In this document: piece by piece, positions 1 through 6,637 of the stretch
Layout: each line of letters opens with the position of its first letter
Position numbering within the stretch: position 1 is the stretch's first letter
Assembly (NCBI GenBank): GCA_002753135.1
Contig: PDZV01000008.1
Location: 1 to 64,000 of the forward strand
From: Magnetococcales bacterium WMHbinv6
Lineage (GTDB): Bacteria; Pseudomonadota; Magnetococcia; Magnetococcales; Magnetaquicoccaceae
Direction of reading: 5' to 3'
DNA: 64,000 bases
Made by a program: the position numbers and the translations under genes
The notes under the pieces: model-generated
The model's database searches: none
What the model was told of the DNA's origin: nothing
The model's input: only the letters and a program-made list of their open reading frames with translations

Positions 1-119
1 AGGGTTTGATGGAACCGCTCCAGGAGCCCCAGTTGCGTTGGAGTGCGGTACTGGATGCGTACATGCTGAAAACCATCAGCGATGAACTCTTGAAACCGTT
101 TGGCCAAAAAGGATATCAC
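1..119 (-). mobile_element. Transposase/integrase C-terminal fragment (DDE family), cut by window edge
   Basis: Translation of the minus strand from 119 to 1 gives about 39 residues that look like the end of an rve-type DDE integrase core: an AKRFQEFI segment, then HVRIQYRTPTQLGLLERF. The Glu of LGLLERF would be the third catalytic acidic residue. The reading frame is open to the window edge, so the rest of the gene lies further left. No N-terminal part (first two Asp residues) is visible upstream, because hicB occupies that DNA, so this is probably a truncated element end. The GTG at 119-117 overlaps the hicB stop codon. The family assignment rests on motif recognition only. Confidence 0.68.
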
Positions 120-469
120 GCGCCAGTACTGCGACCGATTCCTTTTGCCAAATATGTCGTCACCAGGGCGTTGAGGCTGACACCTTCCTGCTTCGCACGA
201 AACGCAAGCTGACCGTGCAGGCTCCTGGGAATCCTGGTCACGAACCTACCGGAAAAACCTCCAGACATCGGCGCAGGAACAGGATGGCCAAGATCAGTCA
301 AGGCGAAAATGGCTGTCCGCAAGGCATCCATGCCGTTTTCAATGGCTTCCTCAATGGTTCCCCCGTCGGAAAAACACTCGTTGAAGTCAGGAAATGTGAT
401 CAGAAATCCGCTGCCTTCATCGGGTGTCATCGGTCTGATCTCAAACGGGTATTCCTCAGGCTGATACAC
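116..469 (-). CDS. hicB: HicB-type antitoxin
   Basis: A 117-residue protein with the two-part layout of HicB antitoxins. Residues 10-60 form a partly degraded RNase-H-like HicB fold (GFLITFPDFNECFSDG, then TIEEAIENGMDAL). The C terminus carries a ribbon-helix-helix type segment (RIPRSLHGQLAFRAKQEGVSLNALV) expected to bind the operator. It starts three bases after the stop of the HicA toxin gene, the usual toxin-first order of hicAB, and would neutralise HicA and autorepress the pair. Its stop codon overlaps the first codon of the adjoining transposase fragment. The start is the only good Met in frame. Confidence 0.85.
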   Translation of the reverse strand: MYQPEEYPFEIRPMTPDEGSGFLITFPDFNECFSDGGTIEEAIENGMDALRTAIFALTDLGHPVPAPMSGGFSGRFVTRIPRSLHGQLAFRAKQEGVSLNALVTTYLAKGIGRSTGA

Positions 470-472
470 GGG

Positions 473-700
473 TCATCCCCCTTTCACAAACTTGATGAAC
501 TTCTTTATGTAAATCGGCTGAATAGGTCTGTGAGCTGGAACCACCAGCATTTGACCGTCAGCTCGAACAAAGGCGCAGTGACTGCCTCCATTGTGACGCC
601 AGACAATGCCGTATTGCTGCGCCACCGTCTGCAACTGGCTGATCTGCCAGTCAACAGGATTGTTCCCCATAGAGGCCAGAAGTTTGGAAGTCGCATTCAT
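473..700 (-). CDS. hicA: HicA-type mRNA interferase toxin
   Basis: A 75-residue protein. HicA toxins are small double-stranded-RNA-binding-fold ribonucleases that cleave mRNA. The catalytic His lies in the segment HNGGSHCAF (residues 41-49), followed by the typical beta strand MLVVPAHRPIQPIYIKKFIK. The Met at 700 was chosen because the protein then has a normal HicA length; an upstream in-frame extension to 805 has no family resemblance. It precedes hicB by three bases in one transcription unit. It could be mobile cargo, since a transposase fragment and phage-like remnants lie on either side. Confidence 0.85.
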   Translation of the reverse strand: MNATSKLLASMGNNPVDWQISQLQTVAQQYGIVWRHNGGSHCAFVRADGQMLVVPAHRPIQPIYIKKFIKFVKGG

Positions 701-818
701 GACGCTACTGATACCACATTTGACACTACCAATCAAGAAACACTTGACGCCCGGAGCAAAAAGTTGCCACCATTGCTGCCGGAGCTTGAACACCTCCACA
801 ATCACCCAAGGCGGTCAC

Positions 819-847
819 CCGCCCCCGACATCTTTGGCGGCTTTTTT
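819..847 (+). terminator. Weak hairpin followed by T tract
   Basis: CCGCC at 819-823 pairs with GGCGG at 836-840 and is followed by CTTTTTT. The stem is only 5 bp with a 12-base loop. It may terminate read-through towards the C4-like RNA, or belong to its promoter region. Another 6-bp hairpin (ACGCGC/GCGCGT, 857-872) follows. Confidence 0.3.
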
Positions 848-896
848 ATGCCTGCAACGCGCTTTGGCGCGTCTCTTGCTGCGTTTCTATTCGCCA

Positions 897-981
897 GTCT
901 CCGGGGGCAACTGGGATGTCCAGGGCGCAAGCCTAAATCCAGTCGGCCCAACCTTGGGTGGGGTGTTCAACCCCCGGAGAC
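897..981 (+). ncRNA. C4-like antisense RNA (phage antirepressor control)
   Basis: The 85-nt segment is closed by a perfect 11-bp stem, GTCTCCGGGGG (897-907) with CCCCCGGAGAC (971-981). Inside are a stem ACTGG(G)AT/ATCCAGT, a GCGCAAGCCT-type tetraloop hairpin, and CCCAA/TTGGG. This multi-stem plan is that of C4 antisense RNAs of phages such as P1 and P7. Two internal segments are complementary to the ribosome binding region of the downstream Bro-N remnant: TGGGATG (912-918) to CATCCCA (1023-1029), and CCTTGGG (952-958) to CCCAAGG (1026-1032), which overlaps AAGGAG before the ATG at 1042. That matches the known two-site antisense mode of C4. I could not run a covariance model. Confidence 0.72.
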
Positions 982-1041
982 GCGGCATCTTGAACCATGC
1001 ACGGCTCCGGCAATTTCCATTGCATCCCAAGGAGCACACGC

Positions 1042-1236
1042 ATGAAAAGCATCAACGCCACAGTTACGTCTTCCAACAACAGCATCATCCCGTTCAGTTT
1101 CCATAACCGGCAAGTCCGGGTCATCATGGATGATCATGGTAACCCCTGCCAAGGCAAGGGAGACTCGCGAAAAACTCGACACAGAGCTTCCTTGCAAGGT
1201 TGCTTTTTTGGTGAGTCGAACCCAATTGACTTATAA
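1042..1236 (+). pseudogene. Bro-N antirepressor remnant
   Basis: An ATG preceded by AAGGAG opens a 64-codon frame whose residues 13-34 read SIIPFSFHNRQVRVIMDDHG. This is the start of a Bro-N (phage antirepressor/BRO family) domain, normally continuing NPWFVAKDVCEAL. Similarity stops right after GNP and the frame ends within about 30 unrelated codons, so only the first strand pair of the domain survives. The upstream C4-like RNA is complementary to its ribosome binding site, the genetic arrangement of phage antirepressor loci. I read this as the scar of a lost prophage or satellite. The short peptide might still be translated. Confidence 0.65.
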
Positions 1237-1340
1237 GCCCACCATTCCCGTTTTCTGCAGGGATGCACTTCGGGGCGGGAATTTCGGGAAGCACCAGTAC
1301 CACGCACCACATCATTGATTAACAAAAATCAGGATTGAGT

Positions 1341-1410
1341 CACGATGACATCGGAAGCATCGTGCAAGGGGGACGGCTACCTGACCGACCCCCTTGCCTG
1401 CCCTCTTTTT
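1341..1410 (+). terminator. Tandem hairpins with T tract (intrinsic terminator)
   Basis: Two hairpins touch. CACGATG (1341-1347) pairs with CATCGTG (1358-1364). GCAAGGGGG (1364-1372) pairs with CCCCCTTGC (1389-1397), followed by TGCCCTCTTTTT. The second has the form of a rho-independent terminator on the plus strand and would separate the C4/Bro remnant transcript from hsdM. Apart from these hairpins nothing was seen between 1237 and 1492. Confidence 0.6.
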
Positions 1411-1492
1411 GTAGACTGGCACCCATCCCTCTGCTAGACTGACTTATCTTTTCCCCATTGGGTCAAATTACAGATGATGGCTTGGAAATCAT

Positions 1493-3040
1493 ATGCTTGA
1501 TGATATTGAGAAAACGCTTTGGGCTGCTGCGGACAAGCTGCGCGCCAACATGGATGCGGCAGAATACAAACATCTGGTGTTGGGACTGATTTTCGTTAAA
1601 TACATCTCCGACACCTTCAATGCCCGTCGCATGGAGTTGACCAAAAGATTTTCCGACCAAAAAGATGAGTACCATTTGCCGGAGGCAACGCCAGAGGATG
1701 TTCAGGCCGAATTGGAGGAGAGGGATTACTACACCGCAGCCAACGTCTTCTGGGTTCCTGAAGCGGCGCGTTGGGAGGCACTTCGCTCATCGGCCAAGCA
1801 GCCCCAGATTGGCAAGCTGATTGATGAGGCTCTGACCCTCATCGAAGCCGAGAATCCCAGGCTCAAGGGGATTTTGGACAAACGCTACGCCCGTGCGCAA
1901 CTGCCGGATGGCAAGCTGGGCGAGCTGATTGACCTGATTTCCACCATCGGATTCAACACCGATGCCGGACAGGTTCGTGATGTGTTGGGTCAGGTCTACG
2001 AATATTTTCTTGGTCAGTTTGCCAGTGCGGAGGGCAAAAAGGGTGGTCAGTTCTACACCCCGGCCTCCATCGTCAAGAGCCTGGTGGCGGTGCTGGCTCC
2101 CCATCATGGCAAGGTCTACGACCCTTGCTGTGGCTCTGGCGGGATGTTCGTGCAGAGCGAAAAGTTTATCGAGGCGCATGGTGGCAAACGTGGTGATACC
2201 TCGATTTATGGTCAGGAGTCCAATCCGACCACATGGCGTTTGGCGGCCATGAATCTGGCCATTCGCGGCATCGATTTCAATCTGGGCCGGGAACCGGCAG
2301 ACACCTTCACCAAAAATCAACATCCCGACCTGAGAGCCGATTTCATCTTGGCCAATCCTCCTTTCAATGTCAGCGATTGGTGGCACGGTTCTTTGACCGG
2401 AGACCCGCGCTGGCTCTACGGAGAGCCACCGGCTGGCAATGCCAACTACGCCTGGTTGCAGCACATGCTCTATCACTTGAAGCCCACCGGACGGGCAGGC
2501 ATCGTGTTGGCCAACGGTTCCATGAGTTCTTCCCAGAACAGCGAAGGCGAGATTCGCCGCCGGATGGTGGAAGCGGACGTGGTGGAGGTGATGGTGGCTT
2601 TGCCGGGTCAACTGTTCTTCAATACCCAAATTCCGGCCTGTTTGTGGTTTTTGGCCAAACGGAAGAGTCATCGCCAGGGGGAGGTGCTGTTCATCGATGC
2701 CCGCAAGCTGGGAACCATGATTAGTCGCTCCCAGGCGGAATTGACCAATCAGGTCATTACTCGAATTGGGGATACGGTGGCGGCATGGCGTGCCGGGTTG
2801 GAGACCTACCAGAATATCCCCGGCTTTTGCCACAGTGTGAAATTGGCAGAGATTGCCGAACATGGCCACGTTCTCACCCCCGGTCGCTATGTGGGAGCCG
2901 AAGAGGTGGCAGATGATGATGAGGTGTTCAACGAGAAAATGAAAAAATTGACTGCAAAACTCGGAGAACAGATGGCCAAGGGTGCCGAACTGGACCAGTT
3001 GATTCGGCAGAAGTTGGGTTCGTTGGGGTATGAGTTCTGA
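1493..3040 (+). CDS. hsdM: Type I restriction-modification DNA methyltransferase subunit HsdM
   Basis: A 515-residue N6-adenine methyltransferase subunit of a type I restriction enzyme, working as M2S or R2M2S complexes. The helical HsdM N domain covers about residues 1-150. The SAM-binding motif I is DPCCGSGG (210-217) and the catalytic motif IV is NPPF (288-291). The length is normal. It opens the operon; its TGA overlaps the ATG of the first HEPT gene by one base, so all genes up to hsdR are probably co-transcribed. The long antisense frame lying over it is a codon-bias shadow. Confidence 0.95.
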   Translation: MLDDIEKTLWAAADKLRANMDAAEYKHLVLGLIFVKYISDTFNARRMELTKRFSDQKDEYHLPEATPEDVQAELEERDYYTAANVFWVPEAARWEALRSSAKQPQIGKLIDEALTLIEAENPRLKGILDKRYARAQLPDGKLGELIDLISTIGFNTDAGQVRDVLGQVYEYFLGQFASAEGKKGGQFYTPASIVKSLVAVLAPHHGKVYDPCCGSGGMFVQSEKFIEAHGGKRGDTSIYGQESNPTTWRLAAMNLAIRGIDFNLGREPADTFTKNQHPDLRADFILANPPFNVSDWWHGSLTGDPRWLYGEPPAGNANYAWLQHMLYHLKPTGRAGIVLANGSMSSSQNSEGEIRRRMVEADVVEVMVALPGQLFFNTQIPACLWFLAKRKSHRQGEVLFIDARKLGTMISRSQAELTNQVITRIGDTVAAWRAGLETYQNIPGFCHSVKLAEIAEHGHVLTPGRYVGAEEVADDDEVFNEKMKKLTAKLGEQMAKGAELDQLIRQKLGSLGYEF

Positions 3041-3474
3041 TGGCGGCATTGATTGAAATGGACCTCTCCCGGCTGGAAAGCGCAGTTGAGCGGCTTGATG
3101 AGGGACTGCGCCGCTATCAACTGGATGTCTCCGATATCCAGATACGGGATGGATTGATTCAACGCTTTGAATTCACCTATGAAATCAGTCACAAGACACT
3201 GAAAAGGTTCCTGGTGATGGCATCCCCATCACCAGATATCTTCGATGATATGCCTTTCTCGGATTTGATTCGCACGGGAAATGAATATGGGTTATTGTCT
3301 GGGAATTGGGAGGACTGGAAGAAGTACCGGGAGAGAAGAGGAAAGAGCAACTATACCTATGATGAGCAGATTGCCATGGACGTGGTGCAGTACATTCCCG
3401 CCTTTTTGGAAGAGGTTCGTTACCTGTTGAATAAACTCAAATCAAGAGTGGGAGACCAGCCATGTCAAGATTGA
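3040..3474 (+). CDS. HEPT-domain protein 1 (HI0074-type nucleotidyltransferase substrate-binding family), altered active site
   Basis: A 144-residue all-helical protein of the HI0074/HepT-like family, the usual partner of minimal nucleotidyltransferases (MNT). Typical segments are RDGLIQRFEFTYEISHKTLKRFL (36-58) and YRERRGKSNYTYDEQ (96-110). HepT toxins carry R-x4-H-x-Y, where Arg and His are the RNase residues and Tyr is AMPylated by MntA. Here the motif reads R100-x4-Y105-x-Y107, so the catalytic His is replaced by Tyr. It is therefore probably not an active RNase and may be a partner or immunity paralogue of the next gene. It overlaps that gene by 13 bases. An alternative start is Met7 at 3058. 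Confidence 0.82.
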   Translation: MAALIEMDLSRLESAVERLDEGLRRYQLDVSDIQIRDGLIQRFEFTYEISHKTLKRFLVMASPSPDIFDDMPFSDLIRTGNEYGLLSGNWEDWKKYRERRGKSNYTYDEQIAMDVVQYIPAFLEEVRYLLNKLKSRVGDQPCQD

Positions 3475-3860
3475 GTATCGAAGCGTTGGAAAAAGCCGTC
3501 GCAACCATCGAGAAAGCAGTGATGGAGTATGAACAACATCCTGATTTGTTAAGCTGCCGTGATGGTGCCATTCAGAGATTTGAAATCACAATGGATTTGT
3601 CATGGAAGTTGCTGCAACGGGTTCTGATGGAACGTTTCAGCGTTCAAATCGGTTTGTTGCGTTCCAAAAAGGATTTATTCCGCGAAGCGGCCACCTATGA
3701 ACTCATCGCCGATACGGAAAGATGGCTGCAACACTACGAATCCAGGAACGACACGTCGCATGTGTACGATGAAGATGTTGCGGCGCGCGTTTTTGAACAT
3801 ATCAAAGAGTTTTTGCCAGATGTACGCGACCTCGTTATCAGGTTGAAAAATGTTGCTTGA
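3462..3860 (+). CDS. HEPT-domain protein 2 (HepT-like toxin candidate), intact R-x4-H-x-Y
   Basis: A 132-residue paralogue of the preceding gene. It keeps the family features: RDGAIQRFEITMDLSWKLLQ (33-52), an EAATYELIAD helix, and SRNDTSHVYDE, in which R95-x4-H100-x-Y102 is the complete HepT motif. In characterised HepT/MntA pairs HepT is an RNase toxin silenced when MntA adds AMP to that Tyr. Its start overlaps HEPT1 by 13 bases and its end overlaps the MNT::hsdS fusion by 11 bases, so translation is likely coupled. Position next to an MNT domain is the standard toxin-antitoxin arrangement; what is unusual is that the MNT belongs to HsdS. Confidence 0.85.
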   Translation: MSRLSIEALEKAVATIEKAVMEYEQHPDLLSCRDGAIQRFEITMDLSWKLLQRVLMERFSVQIGLLRSKKDLFREAATYELIADTERWLQHYESRNDTSHVYDEDVAARVFEHIKEFLPDVRDLVIRLKNVA

Positions 3861-5457
3861 TATCCGCCCGGACCATCTGAAGATTGTTCAGGACATCCTC
3901 AAAAAACATGTTCCCGACCATGAGGTGTGGGCGTTTGGTTCACGGGTCAAATGGACTGCACGGGATTATTCGGACCTGGATTTGTGCGTGATTTCCGACC
4001 AGCCTCTCGGCTGGGGGGTGAAGGGCGATTTGCTGGATGACTTCGCTGAGTCCGATTTGCCCTGGAAGGTGGATGTGGTGGATTGGGCGACGACCAGTGA
4101 GTCGTTCAGGAGGATAATTGAGATGGAGAAGGTGGTAGTGCAGAAAGATAAAGCAAGGCATGACCAATTTCCTAGTTCTTATATTCTTTTGCGAAAGTTG
4201 TTAATCGAGACGAAAGATGGTGAATGGGGAAAAGATGCGCCATTTGAAAATAGTATTCAGATGGCCGTTATTCGCGGAACAGATTTCGATGCTGTGAAGA
4301 TTGGGTCGCTTACAGGAGTTCCGATTCGCTATATTAACAAAAAAGCTGCAAAACGCAAAGCGCTACAACCATTTGATATTCTTATTGAGACAGCGGGAGG
4401 TAGTAAAGGAAAACCAACTGGCAAAACGGTTTTAATAAAACCGTCCCTTTTTGATAAAACTGAATTAGAAATTACTTGCGCATCGTTCGCGCGTTTTATG
4501 CGAATTGATACAACTCTCGCTAAACCAGAATTTATATATATTTATCTTAAATGGTTATACCTTAATGGCGAGATGGAAAATCACCAGATTCAACATACTG
4601 GCGTTGCTCGCTTTCAATTCACAAAATTTGCAGATTCAGTAGAAATTCCTCTTCCGGAAATTTCAATCCAGAAAAATATCTCAGACTTTTTTGGTGCTCT
4701 TGATGACCGCATCACCCTCCTGCGCGAGACCAACGCCACCCTGGAAGCCATTGCCCAGGCGTTGTTCAAATCCTGGTTCATCGATTTCGACCCCGTGCAT
4801 GCCAAGCAGCAGGGATTTGCCCCGGAAGGCATGGATGAAGCCACTGCCGCTCTGTTCCCGGACAGCTTTGAAGAGTCGGAGTTGGGGTTGATTCCGAAGG
4901 GGTGGAGGGTTAAATCATTTAACCAACTTTGTAATATTTCAAGTGGTAAGCGTCCTCTTGAACGAAATGATACTGTAACCAGTATCGCAAAAATTCCTTT
5001 GTATGGTGGTGCTGGAATTATGGGTTTTACCAATTCATCATTATTTGATGTTCCAAAGATTGTAACCGGACGTGTAGGAACTCTTGGAAAAATTTATATC
5101 GCCCATCCACCATTCTGGGCATCAGATAACGCACTGGTGATTTCACCAATAGCAAGCAAAAACATTTATTTCTGTTATGAATGGATTAAAAAGATAGATG
5201 TAAGCGTTCTTAATAAAGGGTCCACTCAACCATTGCTAACTCAGAAAGATTTAGGAAACCAAAAAAATATTGTTCCATTTGATAGTCTTCTTGACTTGTT
5301 TTTTTCTGTTATTAGTCCTGTTTATCGGGCTATTTTTCAAAATACTGAACACGCCCAAACCCTCACCACCCTCCGCGACACCCTCCTCCCCCGCCTCATC
5401 TCCGGCCAACTCCGTCTGCCAGAGGTGGAAGCGTTGCCTGGGGAGGCCAGCAAATGA
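3850..5457 (+). CDS. hsdS: MNT nucleotidyltransferase fused to type I specificity subunit HsdS
   Basis: A 535-residue two-part protein in one uninterrupted frame. Residues 1-100 are a minimal nucleotidyltransferase: G30-S31-x10-D42-x-D44 is the exact GSx10DxD motif of MntA antitoxins, and VDVVDW (74-79) supplies the third Asp. From about residue 105 it is HsdS: first target-recognition domain to about 275, central conserved region LDDRITLLRETNATLEAIAQ (285-304), second domain about 350-500, then the distal repeat TLTTLRDTLLPRLISGQL. HsdS recognises the bipartite DNA site for HsdM and HsdR. Both recognition domains are visibly AT-richer than the conserved parts, as expected from domain exchange. 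Whether the parts are cleaved or expressed separately cannot be seen; no strong internal start sits near 4160. Confidence 0.9.
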   Translation: MLLDIRPDHLKIVQDILKKHVPDHEVWAFGSRVKWTARDYSDLDLCVISDQPLGWGVKGDLLDDFAESDLPWKVDVVDWATTSESFRRIIEMEKVVVQKDKARHDQFPSSYILLRKLLIETKDGEWGKDAPFENSIQMAVIRGTDFDAVKIGSLTGVPIRYINKKAAKRKALQPFDILIETAGGSKGKPTGKTVLIKPSLFDKTELEITCASFARFMRIDTTLAKPEFIYIYLKWLYLNGEMENHQIQHTGVARFQFTKFADSVEIPLPEISIQKNISDFFGALDDRITLLRETNATLEAIAQALFKSWFIDFDPVHAKQQGFAPEGMDEATAALFPDSFEESELGLIPKGWRVKSFNQLCNISSGKRPLERNDTVTSIAKIPLYGGAGIMGFTNSSLFDVPKIVTGRVGTLGKIYIAHPPFWASDNALVISPIASKNIYFCYEWIKKIDVSVLNKGSTQPLLTQKDLGNQKNIVPFDSLLDLFFSVISPVYRAIFQNTEHAQTLTTLRDTLLPRLISGQLRLPEVEALPGEASK

Positions 5458-5489
5458 GTTGGAGGGGGGATGTGGATAGGGTTGTCCCG

Positions 5490-5525
5490 TTTTCTATACA
5501 TGTCGTGGGGGACATGTATAGAAAA
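5490..5525. promoter_or_regulatory. 15-bp perfect palindrome, operator candidate for fic
   Basis: TTTTCTATACATGTC (5490-5504) and GACATGTATAGAAAA (5511-5525) are perfect inverted copies around a 6-base loop, in the 106-bp gap between hsdS and fic. A further half-site like TGCATGTCGTC lies at 5538-5548. There is no T tract on the plus strand after it, so an operator for the winged-helix C-terminal domain of Fic or another regulator is more likely than a terminator. Confidence 0.6.
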
Positions 5526-5563
5526 TGCGATTTTTTATGCATGTCGTCACTGACCGGTGCGCC

Positions 5564-6637
5564 ATGAAGCCGCTTTGCTCGCTGGATCGTTTAAGTGTCG
5601 AGCGTTTCGATACCCCAGCCATCTTGAAGAAATTGGCCAGCAGCAGTCGCCAGTTGGCGGAACTCAAGGGCATGGCGGCCTCCATGCCCAACCAGGGCAT
5701 CCTGATCAGTTCGCTGGGACTGCAAGAAGCCAAGAACAGTTCCGAAATTGAGAACATTGTCACCACCCACGATGAACTGTTCCAAAACGATGTGTTGGCG
5801 GATGAGGCCCCCAATCCAGCGGCCAAAGAGGTATTGCGCTACCGGCAGGCGTTGCGGTTGGGGTTTGACTTGGTGCGCCAGACCGGTTTGATCACCAATA
5901 ACCACATCATCGCCATTCAGGCGGAACTGGAAGAAAATCATGCCGGTTTTCGCAAATTGCCTGGCACCGCGCTAAAAAACAACCACAACGAAACGATCTA
6001 CACCCCGCCCCAGAATTCGGCAGAAATTGTCGCACTGATGAGCGAACTGGAGCGTTTTATCAATGACAGCGGACATTTTGCGGCAGACCCGTTGATCAAG
6101 ATGGCCTTGATTCATCACCAGTTTGAAAGCATTCATCCTTTTTACGACGGCAATGGTCGTACCGGGCGTATCATCAATGTGCTGTATTTGGTCAAGGAAA
6201 GGCTGCTCGACGTGCCGGTACTCTATTTGAGCAGTCATATCGTGCGTAGCAAGGCCCACTATTACCGGTTGTTGCAGAGCGTGCGCGATCACGATGTCTG
6301 GGAAGAGTGGGTGCTTTATATGTTGGATGCGGTGGAGCAAACTGCTGGCCAGACCATCGCCACCATTCGTGACATCAAAACCGCCCTGTTCGATTACAAA
6401 CACCGCATCCGTGCCTCGCATAAATTTTACAGTCAGGATTTAATCAATCACCTGTTCATGCATCCTTACACAAAAATTGATTTTTTGCAGCGCGACCTAA
6501 AGGTGTCCAGACTGACAGCAACCAAATATCTGGATATTTTGACAGAGGCGGGTTTTGTGGGCAAGAAGAAGGCAGGACGTTATAATTATTATATTAATCA
6601 TACTCTTGTCAACATTCTGCTGAAGCCATCATCATGA
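5564..6637 (+). CDS. Fic-family AMPylase with C-terminal winged helix
   Basis: A 357-residue Fic protein. Fic enzymes transfer AMP (or related groups) from a nucleotide to protein hydroxyls. The catalytic motif HPFYDGNGRTGR (about residues 191-202) matches HxFx(D/E)GNGRxxR perfectly. An N-terminal inhibitory helix S-x3-E-N (SSEIEN, about 59-64) makes it a self-inhibited class II Fic. The last 60 residues (LINHLFMHPYTKI...RLTATKYLDIL) resemble a winged helix-turn-helix. The Met at 5564 was chosen because family similarity starts there; an in-frame start at 5525 would lie in the palindrome. It overlaps hsdR by four bases. Fic genes are known passengers of type I loci. Confidence 0.9.
   Translation: MKPLCSLDRLSVERFDTPAILKKLASSSRQLAELKGMAASMPNQGILISSLGLQEAKNSSEIENIVTTHDELFQNDVLADEAPNPAAKEVLRYRQALRLGFDLVRQTGLITNNHIIAIQAELEENHAGFRKLPGTALKNNHNETIYTPPQNSAEIVALMSELERFINDSGHFAADPLIKMALIHHQFESIHPFYDGNGRTGRIINVLYLVKERLLDVPVLYLSSHIVRSKAHYYRLLQSVRDHDVWEEWVLYMLDAVEQTAGQTIATIRDIKTALFDYKHRIRASHKFYSQDLINHLFMHPYTKIDFLQRDLKVSRLTATKYLDILTEAGFVGKKKAGRYNYYINHTLVNILLKPSS

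Noticed and set aside
6-212. Plus-strand open frame of 68 codons at the left edge
   Set aside because: The minus strand reads as a recognisable transposase end and as hicB over the same bases; the plus frame has no recognisable motif.
5490-5525. Intrinsic terminator after hsdS
   Set aside because: The stem is strong, but GCGATTTTTTATG starts only four bases after it and the loop-flank pattern with repeated CATGTC boxes fits an operator better; a weak terminator function cannot be excluded.
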